IMG/VR virus record: IMGVR_UViG_3300022843_000057
Location: 1-26,412 of that record
Strand: one strand, 5' to 3'
Source: a virus
Length of the DNA: 26,412 bases
The notes beneath the pieces were generated by a model, which was not told where the DNA came from, did not search any database, and was given only the letters and a program-made list of their open reading frames with translations. The translations under genes were made by a program, and so were the position numbers. Positions 6,151-13,400 of the stretch are shown here, piece by piece. The stretch's first letter is position 1, and each line of letters starts with the position of its first letter.

Positions 6151-6324
6151 ATGCTAAAACTAATAACAAAACTTTTCAACGCCCTAGAGTGGGCACTAGA
6201 TCAAATGTCTCCAGATTTTGTTCATATGAACCGTAAACAGATTGACAACTACCTTGGTCAGTCAGAGAATCTTGCAGAACTAGAAACCCGCCAACGTGAA
6301 CTAATGCGCAGAGGTGTTATATGA
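6151..6324 (+). CDS. Small protein, unknown function
   Basis: From the ATG at 6151, which has a GAGGA ribosome site just upstream, the product is 57 residues: a hydrophobic/aromatic N-terminal helix (KLITKLFNALEWALDQM) and a charged helix ending in ETRQRELMRRGVI. An upstream ATG at 6127 would add eight residues but starts at the terminator's T-tract. The C-terminal pattern resembles small conserved marine phage proteins. Its TGA overlaps the ATG of the next small gene. Confidence 0.62.
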   Translation: MLKLITKLFNALEWALDQMSPDFVHMNRKQIDNYLGQSENLAELETRQRELMRRGVI

Positions 6325-6431
6325 TACAGAAGATACTAGATATCATAGAGGCTATCGGTCGTAGGCGTGCCGCGAGAGAATTATACCGTCTAGGTCATCA
6401 TAAAATTGCATCAGACCTCTTGAACAGATAA
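6321..6431 (+). CDS. 36-residue basic protein, DUF1127-like pattern
   Basis: The frame starts with an ATGA overlap with the preceding stop and has a GAGGTG ribosome site. Its 36 residues include GRRRAARELYRLGHHKIASD, a basic Arg-rich helix followed by an L..L pattern. That layout resembles the short bacterial DUF1127 motif (Arg-rich, then EL..L.D.ELADIG), though the C-terminal signature is degenerate. Coupling and codon use support a real gene. A possible RNA or regulatory role is known for some DUF1127 proteins but is not shown here. Confidence 0.55.
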   Translation: MIQKILDIIEAIGRRRAARELYRLGHHKIASDLLNR

Positions 6432-6434
6432 TAC

Positions 6435-6463
6435 TTTACATAAATATGATAGTATGGTATAAT
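6435..6463 (+). promoter_or_regulatory. Promoter of the 6474 small-gene pair
   Basis: TTTACA (6435-6440), a 17-nt spacer and TATAAT (6458-6463) preceded by TGG. A CATAAATA (6439-6446), a T4-late-like sequence, overlaps the -35 side, so dual early/late use is possible. The start codon follows at 6474. Confidence 0.8.
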
Positions 6464-6473
6464 AAGGAATGTT

Positions 6474-6680
6474 ATGAAACTACTATCAATGGATACAGTA
6501 ATACGAGGGAACTGGAAAATTCGCGCTTCCATAGTGCAGAATGAACAGATTCTCATTTGTATGTTTAATACTTGGACTTTCGAGACAGTAGTAAGCGCAT
6601 TCACCGATGAGTTGAATGCTAACTTGATGATAGAATATATTCTACATAAAAATTTATTAAAGGATAGATACGATGAATGA
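6474..6680 (+). CDS. Small protein, unknown function
   Basis: The 68-residue product begins MKLLSMDTVIRGNWKIRASI and has a beta-rich N-terminal half (I-R-A-S-I-V-Q, I-L-I-C-M-F), then a short helix. It has no domain I recognise. It is transcribed from the promoter at 6435-6463, and its end overlaps the next gene by 8 nt, indicating coupled translation with the Sm-like protein. Confidence 0.65.
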   Translation: MKLLSMDTVIRGNWKIRASIVQNEQILICMFNTWTFETVVSAFTDELNANLMIEYILHKNLLKDRYDE

Positions 6681-6960
6681 TGTGAAACTGGTGCGAATTA
6701 CTTCTGGTGAAGAAGTATTGTGTACCATTATTAAAGACGAAGCCGCTGACTATATTACAATCGCACAACCTACTATTATTATTCCAACGCAGGACAGGAG
6801 CATCGCTCTAGCACCGTGGATGCCCTATGCAAAGACTGATAAGATGGACATTAGTCGCTCGGCAATTGCGTTCATTATTGAACCAGTAGAACAACTTGCC
6901 ACGCAATATAATGAGATCCACTCTAAGATCCTAGTACCAAACCAGAAAATCATAACATAA
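6673..6960 (+). CDS. Sm-like/beta-barrel phage protein
   Basis: The 95-residue protein opens with VKLVRITSGEEVLCTII, a pattern typical of Sm/LSm-like five-stranded barrels (strand, G-E-E, strand). It then has the PTIIIPTQD...LAPWMPYA segment and the acidic-hydrophobic FIIEPVEQL strand. Homologues with this layout are common in marine T4-like phages, usually annotated as hypothetical or Sm-like. RNA binding is a family-level suggestion. It is the last gene before the 104-nt gp43 leader. Confidence 0.7.
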   Translation: MNDVKLVRITSGEEVLCTIIKDEAADYITIAQPTIIIPTQDRSIALAPWMPYAKTDKMDISRSAIAFIIEPVEQLATQYNEIHSKILVPNQKIIT

Positions 6961-6989
6961 CATTTATGATTATGATCCATAAGGCTGTT

Positions 6990-7039
6990 GTTATAATGTA
7001 ACATAACAGTTGCGTTATAACACCTTTTATGTTATAATG
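6990..7039. repeat. GTTATAAT/ATAAC repeats in the gp43 leader region
   Basis: GTTATAATG occurs at 6990-6998 and 7031-7039 as a direct repeat. ATAAC at 7003-7007 and the palindrome GTTATAAC at 7014-7021 lie between them. One copy is the extended -10 of the gp43 promoter. The other is an extended -10-like element without a good -35. Clustered half-sites of this kind could bind a regulator. Confidence 0.45.
7010..7038 (+). promoter_or_regulatory. Promoter of the DNA polymerase gene
   Basis: TTGCGT (7010-7015), a 17-nt spacer and TATAAT (7033-7038) preceded by TGT. The -35 is identical to that of the first promoter (84-89). The gp43 start follows 26 nt downstream. Confidence 0.85.
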
Positions 7040-7064
7040 ATTATATTATGTTAGAAGGTGAATG

Positions 7065-9593
7065 ATGCGATTTTATACCAATGTAGGGCGATACGGTAAC
7101 TCTATTCTGTATCGTGGTTTTGATGACGGCAAACGAGTAACTACCAAAGTTCCGTTCTGCCCGACTCTATATGTTCCAGACCGCAATGGTGACTGGAGCA
7201 CCTTAGATAATCAAACTGTATCACCAATGCAGTTCGAAGACATGAAGTCTGCTAAAGAGTTCATGACCAGTTATGAAGATGTAAACAACTTTACCATCTA
7301 CGGTAATAGCAACTTCATCGCACAGTACATTCACGACAACTTTCCTGGCAGTGAAATCCCATTTGACCCATCACTAATCAATGTCTGTACAATTGACATT
7401 GAGGTACAGTCTGATGATGGATTTCCTCAACCCGAAGAAGCAAAGTATCCAGTCACCGCAATCGCAATCAAAGACAGTGTCCGTGATACTTACTACGTCT
7501 GGGGTACGGGTGAGTATGATGTGTCTAAGTCTGAACTGCCTGGAATTATTGTAAAGTACACACGATGTACAGACGAAGTTCATTTGTTGAAGTTGTTCCT
7601 CACGCACTGGAATACTCCACACCTCACACCAGATGTTATCACAGGTTGGAACATCCGTGGGTTCGATGTACCATACTTGGTTAACCGTTTGAGCGTGTTG
7701 TTTGGTGAAGATATCGCCAAGAAACTATCCCCTTGGAAGATGATCAACGAACGAGTTGTTACTATCAAAGGTAAGAAGCAACAGATGTTTGACTTGGTTG
7801 GTATTCAACAGATGGACTATCTTGAACTGTTCTTGAAGTTCGGTGTTCAGACATATGGTAAACAAGAATCCAACAGACTTGATCACATTGCATGGGTTAT
7901 CCTAGGTGAGCGCAAACTTGCATTTGATGGTAACTTGCATACATTGTACAAGACAGATCACCAGAAGTTCATTGAGTACAACATTAAAGACGTTTACTTG
8001 GTTGATCGCATTAACGATAAGACTGGCTTGATGCAGCTTGCATTCACACTGGCTTATAAGGGTGGAGTTAACTACAATGAGACACTAGGCACTACTGGTA
8101 TTTGGGATACCATTATCTACCGTCAGTTGAGCGCCAAGAAGGTTGCGATTCCACCAAATAAACACACCGCCAAGGAAGAGTATCCGGGTGCATATGTTAA
8201 AGAACCTATTCCTGGTAAGTATGATTGGGTAGTTTCCTTTGACTTGAACTCACTATATCCTTCTATCATTATCCAGTTGAACATGGGTCCAGACACTATA
8301 TCAGATCATGTTACATCGGGTGTTGACGTTGATTCGTGTCTTGCCGGAACTAATGCACCAAACGAACTACCTGGAACTGCAATGAGTGCATATGGTATTC
8401 ACTTCAACACTGCTGAACAGGGTGCGTTACCCGAGATTATCGATGGTTACTACAAAGAACGAGTAACCATTAAGCGAAAGATGTTGGATGCTAAACAGGC
8501 AAAGCAACATTTGTCGGGTAGTGATGCTGATGAAAAGTACCGCATCGAAAAAGAGATATCGCAGTATGATAGTCAACAGATGGCGATTAAGATTCTACTC
8601 AATTCACTTTATGGTGCGATGGGTAATCAATGGTTCCGTTACTATGACAATCGTATCGCTAAGTCAATTACATTGTCCGGTCAGTTAACTATTCGCTGGG
8701 CAGAACGCGCCGTGAACGACTACATGAACAAGATTATGGGTAGTACAGATGTTGACTATGTCGTCGCAATGGACACTGACTCTTTGTATTTGAACTTCGG
8801 ACCCTTTGTTAAGAAGTATCTTGGTGATGCACCTGAAACACAAAAAGCGGTTAAGTTCCTTGATGCAGTATGTGAAGAAAAGTTTACTAAGGTACTTGAA
8901 TGTTCTTTCCAACAATTGTACGACAAGATGGGTGGTTACGAGAACCGCATGGTTATGAAACGCGAAGGTATCTCTGATAAAGGTATCTGGGTTGCCAAGA
9001 AACGCTATATACTAAATGTATGGAACAATGAGGGTGTTCAATACAAAGAAGCAGACTTGAAGGTTATGGGTATTGAGGCAGTTAAATCGTCTACTCCACA
9101 AGTGTGTCGTGATAAGTTTATGGATGTATTTAAACTACTGATCGATGGTGACGAGCGTGATGTGCGTACATTCGTAGATAACTTCCGTGATGAGTTCCGA
9201 GCATTGCCTCCAGAGAAAGTATCATTCCCTCGTGGTGTTAGTGATGTTATCTCTTGGGCAGATCGCGCAAGCATCTACAAGAAAGGTTGCCCAATTCATG
9301 TTCGTGGTAGTCTGCTATATAATCATCATGTTAAGAAACATGGTCTTGAAAAGCAATATGAGATGATTAAGAATGGTGAGAAGATTAAGTTCTGTTACTT
9401 GCGTATGCCAAACCCCATTGGTGAAAACATCATATCATACTCAGAGCAGTTCCCCGAAGAGTTGGGGTTGTTGAAATATATCGACAAAGACAAGCAATTT
9501 GATAAAACATTTAAAGACCCTCTTAACGCAATTATGGAAGCGATTGGATGGTCTCTAGAAGATAAAAACACACTTGAAGATTTTTTTGGTTGA
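7065..9593 (+). CDS. 43: DNA polymerase, family B (gp43)
   Basis: The 842-residue protein is a T4-type replicative polymerase with proofreading. The exonuclease motif IDIEV is near D111/E113, the exo II region is VITGWNIRGFDVPYL, and exo III is YNIKDVYLVDRI. The polymerase motifs are DLNSLYPSI (D393), KILLNSLYG (about 509-517) and DTDS (D570/D572). It is slightly shorter than T4 gp43 (898), as in marine relatives, and shows no intein or intron. Two ATGs are adjacent; I use 7065 because AGAAGG is 6 nt upstream. The C-terminus NTLEDFFG corresponds to the clamp-binding tail known for T4/RB69 gp43 and recurs in two other proteins here. Confidence 0.96.
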   Translation: MRFYTNVGRYGNSILYRGFDDGKRVTTKVPFCPTLYVPDRNGDWSTLDNQTVSPMQFEDMKSAKEFMTSYEDVNNFTIYGNSNFIAQYIHDNFPGSEIPFDPSLINVCTIDIEVQSDDGFPQPEEAKYPVTAIAIKDSVRDTYYVWGTGEYDVSKSELPGIIVKYTRCTDEVHLLKLFLTHWNTPHLTPDVITGWNIRGFDVPYLVNRLSVLFGEDIAKKLSPWKMINERVVTIKGKKQQMFDLVGIQQMDYLELFLKFGVQTYGKQESNRLDHIAWVILGERKLAFDGNLHTLYKTDHQKFIEYNIKDVYLVDRINDKTGLMQLAFTLAYKGGVNYNETLGTTGIWDTIIYRQLSAKKVAIPPNKHTAKEEYPGAYVKEPIPGKYDWVVSFDLNSLYPSIIIQLNMGPDTISDHVTSGVDVDSCLAGTNAPNELPGTAMSAYGIHFNTAEQGALPEIIDGYYKERVTIKRKMLDAKQAKQHLSGSDADEKYRIEKEISQYDSQQMAIKILLNSLYGAMGNQWFRYYDNRIAKSITLSGQLTIRWAERAVNDYMNKIMGSTDVDYVVAMDTDSLYLNFGPFVKKYLGDAPETQKAVKFLDAVCEEKFTKVLECSFQQLYDKMGGYENRMVMKREGISDKGIWVAKKRYILNVWNNEGVQYKEADLKVMGIEAVKSSTPQVCRDKFMDVFKLLIDGDERDVRTFVDNFRDEFRALPPEKVSFPRGVSDVISWADRASIYKKGCPIHVRGSLLYNHHVKKHGLEKQYEMIKNGEKIKFCYLRMPNPIGENIISYSEQFPEELGLLKYIDKDKQFDKTFKDPLNAIMEAIGWSLEDKNTLEDFFG

Positions 9594-9603
9594 AAGTTAT
9601 ATA

Positions 9604-9804
9604 ATGTATTCAGAAATTTTAGAATTTGATCCTGCTACTCAAGAATATACAACTAATATGATCTGTATAGATCGTATAGAAAAGACCCCTGATGGTTCTA
9701 TTGAGCTTGCTATGACTATTGATAAGATGAACCATGATAGTCTGAAGCGCAAGGGGTTCTATCGCAAGTTCTTAGAGAACCCTGATAACATTTGGATTGG
9801 ATAA
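9604..9804 (+). CDS. Small protein, unknown function
   Basis: From the ATG at 9604 the product is 66 residues, with a beta-rich front (SEILEFDPATQEYTTNMICI) and an acidic-basic mix ending FRKFLENPDNIWIG-like. A TTG 10 codons upstream is in frame but overlaps gp43. Its TAA shares an A with the ATG of the DNA methyltransferase (TAATG), so it is translationally linked to the modification genes. No domain recognised. Confidence 0.6.
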   Translation: MYSEILEFDPATQEYTTNMICIDRIEKTPDGSIELAMTIDKMNHDSLKRKGFYRKFLENPDNIWIG

Positions 9805-10964
9805 TGAATATGTACACACCCTATAATCTTCAAGACGTATTAGAAGCGTCTAATCAGAATAAGTTTAACGTGATATCAACATTTGCTGGCGGTGGTGGTT
9901 CTTCTACTGGATACCGTCTCGCAGGTGGTAAGATACTATGTGTGAACGAGTTTGTTGAACAGGCTCAACGCACATATGCGGAGAACTACGCCGATACACC
10001 AATTCTACCTGATGACATAAAAAAACTTTCTGGTAAAGATTTCATGTCTATAGCGAATATACAACCAGGCGAACTTGATATCTTTGATGGTTCGCCTCCA
10101 TGTTCTGCTTTCTCTGTATCAGGTAAGTTATCACACACCAAGGATGGTAAACATTCTGACGGTTGGGGCAAGACCAAGAAATACTCTGATGGTATGATGG
10201 TCGAAAATATCGAGGACTTGTTCTTTGAGTTTCTACGCATCGCTAATGAAATTAAACCTAAAGTCATCATCGCAGAAAATGTCAAGGGTTTAACTATTGG
10301 TGAAGCGAAATCATATTTCAATAAAATCCAGAACACATTTGGTGAAATTGGATACGATGTATGTGCTCACGTGTTAGACAGTAGGTATTATGGCGTATCG
10401 CAGACTAGGTCAAGGGTTATCTTCATTGGTGTCAGAGAAGATATCAGCGAAGCGTTGGGACTAAGTATATTAAACATTGGAAACATATTTCCTGATCCAA
10501 CTGCATATACTATCCCCCTTAAAGACGCATTAGTTGGTTTGGTGTATGATCCTGATGAGGTTGAGTTGTTAACCAAGAAGTTTTCTGCAACTGCATATTG
10601 GAAACAGACTGGTTCTCTAATGCCCTTGGACCCACCAAAGGTATTGAGCGGAATGGATTATCATCCAAAGGGGCATCACTTTAACCTAAAGCGAGTTTCG
10701 CAATACGCACCAGCACCAACACTAACCGCTCTTGGTAGTGGTGACGGTACTGCCGGAGCATTCCACTGGAACGAACCTAGGAAACTAACTCTTGGTGAGT
10801 TGAAGCGTATTATGTCATTACCAGATGACTATAAATTAACTGGTACATGGAATCAAAAGGCAGAGCGCATTGGGCGCATGGTTCCTCCGTTAATGATGAA
10901 ATCAGTAGCGAGTTCTGTCTACGAAAGAGTATTAAACCCATATAAGGAATTACATAATGGCTGA
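9804..10964 (+). CDS. DNA (cytosine-C5) methyltransferase, possibly carboxymethylating
   Basis: The 386-residue enzyme has the C5-methyltransferase motifs in order. These are I (STFAGGGGSSTGYRLAGG, SAM binding), IV (GSPPCSAFS with catalytic Cys100), VI (ENVKG, Glu158), VIII (QTRSRVIFIGVR), a target-recognition stretch and a C-terminal motif X (ERIGRMVPP). The chemistry is covalent attack on cytosine C6 and alkyl transfer to C5. In motif X the usual Gly-Asn-(Ala/Ser)-Val is Gly-Arg-Met-Val, so Arg358 replaces the conserved Asn beside the cofactor. The stop overlaps the start of a CmoA homologue by 8 nt. Together these suggest use of carboxy-SAM (inference). I chose ATG 9804 over an upstream TTG because of the TAATG overlap. 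Restriction protection is the conventional alternative. Confidence 0.92.
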   Translation: MNMYTPYNLQDVLEASNQNKFNVISTFAGGGGSSTGYRLAGGKILCVNEFVEQAQRTYAENYADTPILPDDIKKLSGKDFMSIANIQPGELDIFDGSPPCSAFSVSGKLSHTKDGKHSDGWGKTKKYSDGMMVENIEDLFFEFLRIANEIKPKVIIAENVKGLTIGEAKSYFNKIQNTFGEIGYDVCAHVLDSRYYGVSQTRSRVIFIGVREDISEALGLSILNIGNIFPDPTAYTIPLKDALVGLVYDPDEVELLTKKFSATAYWKQTGSLMPLDPPKVLSGMDYHPKGHHFNLKRVSQYAPAPTLTALGSGDGTAGAFHWNEPRKLTLGELKRIMSLPDDYKLTGTWNQKAERIGRMVPPLMMKSVASSVYERVLNPYKELHNG

Positions 10965-11652
10965 TTTTACATTTGCACACCGTGAAGAAGGTTTCGATGA
11001 ACACATTGAAAACTCTATCCGAGGATATAGCAACCTACTAGAAGATGTTATATCTTTGTCTAGATACTTTGTAGAAGACAATACTAATGTTTACGACATT
11101 GGGTGTTCTACTGGTAAGTTGACTGAACGCATGTTGGAATCTAACATGGACTTTTGCAAGAATGCAACCTACATTGGAATCGAGATTGCCGAGGGGTTCT
11201 ATAAAGATATGGATAACCGTAGCACTTCATTGAATGATAAGTTCCCTTGGTCTAATGTTGAGTTCATTAAAGATGATGTACGAGAAGTCGTGCTAGAAAA
11301 TGCTTCTTTGGTTACATCTATCTTTACTTTACAGTTTATGCGACAACAAGACAGGCAGGGAATGGTTCATCGTATTTACGATAGTTTGAACGAAGGTGGT
11401 GCATACATCTTCTCTGAGAAAACCATTTGCGAAAATGCCCGTCATCAGGATATGCTTACTTTCAACTACTATGACTACAAGCGTAAGTCTTTCACCACAG
11501 AAGATATCATGGACAAAGAGCGTACACTACGCCCCATGATGAAACCTAATACATGGAGTGAGATTGAGAACATGTTACACACAGCAGGTTTCCGAGAAAT
11601 ACAACCATTCTGGCGCAACTATATGTTCGTCGGCGCAATTGCTTTAAAATAA
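10957..11652 (+). CDS. cmoA: CmoA-like carboxy-SAM synthase homologue
   Basis: The 231-residue protein aligns along its length with E. coli CmoA (247 residues). It has RGYSN near the N-terminus, DIGCSTG (47-53) for SAM binding, the run ENASLVTSIFTLQF, then LNEGGAYIFSEK, DYKR and a C-terminal AGF...F...AIALK. CmoA converts SAM and prephenate to carboxy-S-adenosyl-methionine, normally for tRNA U34 (cmo5U) synthesis with CmoB. The ATG overlaps the end of the DNA methyltransferase gene (8 nt), so the two are translated together, and no CmoB is seen here. That neighbour suggests the product feeds DNA modification. Helping host tRNA decoding is the alternative, and an ordinary methyltransferase cannot be excluded. 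Confidence 0.82.
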   Translation: MADFTFAHREEGFDEHIENSIRGYSNLLEDVISLSRYFVEDNTNVYDIGCSTGKLTERMLESNMDFCKNATYIGIEIAEGFYKDMDNRSTSLNDKFPWSNVEFIKDDVREVVLENASLVTSIFTLQFMRQQDRQGMVHRIYDSLNEGGAYIFSEKTICENARHQDMLTFNYYDYKRKSFTTEDIMDKERTLRPMMKPNTWSEIENMLHTAGFREIQPFWRNYMFVGAIALK

Positions 11653-11653
11653 T

Positions 11654-12277
11654 ATGTTAGAAACTATTTGTGAAGTAATGGTAGACGCCTATGAGCGTAA
11701 TTGGATCACCAGTCGTGATGGTAATGTAAGTATTCGTCACCACGACCGTGATCACTTTTACATTACTCCTTCGGGTGTTCGCAAGCAGACTCTACAACCC
11801 GATCAGTTCAAGAAGATTGAGATTGTAAGTGGTCTAATGTGGCGTGAAGAATCTTACACTGACATCAGTTCAAATCTAAAACCATCTGGTGAGATTCCTC
11901 TACATTTTGGTCTACAGAAGAATATGGGACAGCACAGCAATGATGTGCGAGTAGTAGTGCATGTACATCCTACATATTGTATCGCCGCTATGCATGCTGG
12001 TATTGACCTAAGCACAATTAGCGATGCGTTTCCAGAGTTGAACCGTTACACCCGAGTTGGTAAAAATGTTGGTGATGTACCACCAATTAGTCAACAACTT
12101 GCTGATGAATGTTTTGAAAGTTTTCAACTTGATAAAGATGGTAATATTGGTTTTGATATTATAGGTATCAAGGGTCACGGTGTTGTTGCGGTGGATACAA
12201 GTCCATGGCGAGCGTATGAACACATCGAACGATTAGAACACATTTGCAAGATTGTACTTGCGTCAGGAAAATATTAA
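11654..12277 (+). CDS. Class II aldolase/adducin-family protein
   Basis: The 207-residue protein has the class II (zinc) aldolase layout: GNVSIR (phosphate-binding loop), TPSGVR, PSGEIPLH with the catalytic-type Glu80, VHVHPTY with zinc ligands His103 and His105, and KGHGVVA with His175. The length is that of fuculose-/ribulose-phosphate aldolases and of MtnB dehydratase (methionine salvage). Substrate cannot be read from sequence. It starts 1 nt after the CmoA-like gene and ends immediately before DoxX, so it may belong to either the modification or the metabolic cassette. A link to SAM recycling (MtnB-like) or to sugar-derived base modifications is speculation. Confidence 0.85.
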   Translation: MLETICEVMVDAYERNWITSRDGNVSIRHHDRDHFYITPSGVRKQTLQPDQFKKIEIVSGLMWREESYTDISSNLKPSGEIPLHFGLQKNMGQHSNDVRVVVHVHPTYCIAAMHAGIDLSTISDAFPELNRYTRVGKNVGDVPPISQQLADECFESFQLDKDGNIGFDIIGIKGHGVVAVDTSPWRAYEHIERLEHICKIVLASGKY

Positions 12278-12739
12278 ATGTTAGTTAATATAAGAAACTA
12301 TTGGAATCTATTACCAGATTTTAGCCTAAGCCATATTCTGCTGCGTATCCCACTAGCGCTGATCTTTATTCAGCAGGGTTTAAGTAAAATGCCGTTCGAT
12401 CCTGCTGGCGGCGAAGCATTTGGGTTACCAGCATTGATATGGTGGGTAGTTGTATTTGGAGAAATTGCCGCTGGCCTAGGACTTTTATTAGGCGCACTAA
12501 CCACACTGCCAGGACTGCGGGACAACTATGTTGTGGCAGTGACTGGCGACTTGATCACACGATTCTGCGGCATCACCATGTGCTGTATTGCAACCGGAGT
12601 GATTTGGGTAGTAATCAGACCTGACGATCTGCTGACATTTGTAATGACCGACTACATGCACTTTTCTTTGTGGTGCGGTGGACTATATTTTGCCTTGCGT
12701 GGCAACTGGGCCGTAGCTACTAGAATTAAATCTGTATAA
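12278..12739 (+). CDS. doxX: DoxX-family membrane protein
   Basis: The 153-residue protein is hydrophobic with about four membrane helices (near 20-35, 52-73, 85-112, 124-142). It has the DoxX signature LLRIPLALIFIQQGLSKM in the first helix and FGEIAAGLGLLLGALTTLPGL in the second. DoxX proteins are inner-membrane proteins linked to redox and thiol-oxidative-stress responses, with no defined reaction. The ATG directly follows the aldolase stop. Its codon choice (more CTG, GCG and GCC) looks different from the replication genes, consistent with later acquisition. DoxX is unusual in a T4-like phage. Confidence 0.82.
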   Translation: MLVNIRNYWNLLPDFSLSHILLRIPLALIFIQQGLSKMPFDPAGGEAFGLPALIWWVVVFGEIAAGLGLLLGALTTLPGLRDNYVVAVTGDLITRFCGITMCCIATGVIWVVIRPDDLLTFVMTDYMHFSLWCGGLYFALRGNWAVATRIKSV

Positions 12740-12759
12740 CAAATACGGATATATACAGT

Positions 12760-12921
12760 ATGACAAAAATAAATCGACAAGAAGACAACAACACAGCGCA
12801 TGAACCTGCAGAAGAAAAAGATGTAACCGAAGCGATAGTGCATATAATGCACATTGCTTTGCCTGTTACCGGCGTTATTTTAATTTTCTTAATGGCATTT
12901 ATTGCTGTGTTCATGGCATAA
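12760..12921 (+). CDS. 53-residue single-pass membrane protein
   Basis: A short frame encodes a 30-residue, charged and probably cytoplasmic N-terminus (many Glu, Asp, Lys, Asn), then the membrane helix ALPVTGVILIFLMAFIAVFM at the C-terminus. The hydrophobic segment is too regular to be chance. The layout resembles small respiratory-complex accessory subunits, but I cannot name a family. It occupies part of the 314-nt space between doxX and erpA. The rest (12922-13053) holds only a 20-codon frame at 12928-12990 and an AAGGC/GCCTT inverted repeat, neither convincing. Confidence 0.6.
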   Translation: MTKINRQEDNNTAHEPAEEKDVTEAIVHIMHIALPVTGVILIFLMAFIAVFMA

Positions 12922-13053
12922 TGTTTGATGATTGAAAAGATTGCAGCATCAAATCTAGCGGACCAATTATTAAGTATAAGTAAAAATTAAAGGCATGTGT
13001 AAAAACGTCGCCTTAACCAACAGAAATACTATTATGCAAAAGACTCTGATCTA

Positions 13054-13383
13054 ATGGACCAATTAACAATAACCGAAGCAGCATTTGTAAAAATACAAGA
13101 TCTTCTTGCTGAAGAAAATAATCCTGAAATTAAACTTAGAACTTTCGTTCAAGGTGGTGGATGCAGTGGGTTCACTTATGGATTTACATTAGATGAAGTG
13201 CAGAATGATGACGACTTCACAATAGAACGCGAGAATGTTACTGTTCTAATTGATGCCATGAGTATGCAATATTTAGTTGGATCGGTCGTCGATTATAAAG
13301 AAGACTTGCATGGCAGCAGCTTCAGTATTTCTAATCCAGGTGCTACAAGTACATGTGGGTGCGGCAGCAGTTTTTCAGTTTAA
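13054..13383 (+). CDS. erpA: ErpA-type A-type Fe-S carrier
   Basis: The 109-residue protein has the A-type carrier fold with three cluster-ligand cysteines: Cys37 in GGGCSGF, and Cys101 and Cys103 in TCGCGSSF. The spacing and C-terminal CGCGSSFS match ErpA more than IscA. It carries Fe-S clusters from the scaffold to apoproteins, for example isoprenoid and respiratory enzymes. It lies just upstream of iscU and iscA, giving a compact Fe-S module. The ribosome site is weak. Such genes are rare auxiliary metabolic genes in marine viruses and usually occur singly. Confidence 0.92.
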   Translation: MDQLTITEAAFVKIQDLLAEENNPEIKLRTFVQGGGCSGFTYGFTLDEVQNDDDFTIERENVTVLIDAMSMQYLVGSVVDYKEDLHGSSFSISNPGATSTCGCGSSFSV

Positions 13384-13400
13384 TATAAGAGGATAACATA

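Noticed and set aside
9600-9605. TATAAT near the gp43 stop as a promoter for the methyltransferase unit
   Set aside because: No matching -35 at 17 nt and no TGn; the element overlaps the start codon of the small gene at 9604.
12922-13053. A 20-codon frame at 12928-12990 and an AAGGC/GCCTT repeat in the gap before erpA
   Set aside because: The frame has no ribosome site or recognisable content, and the repeat is only 5 bp with no T-tract.
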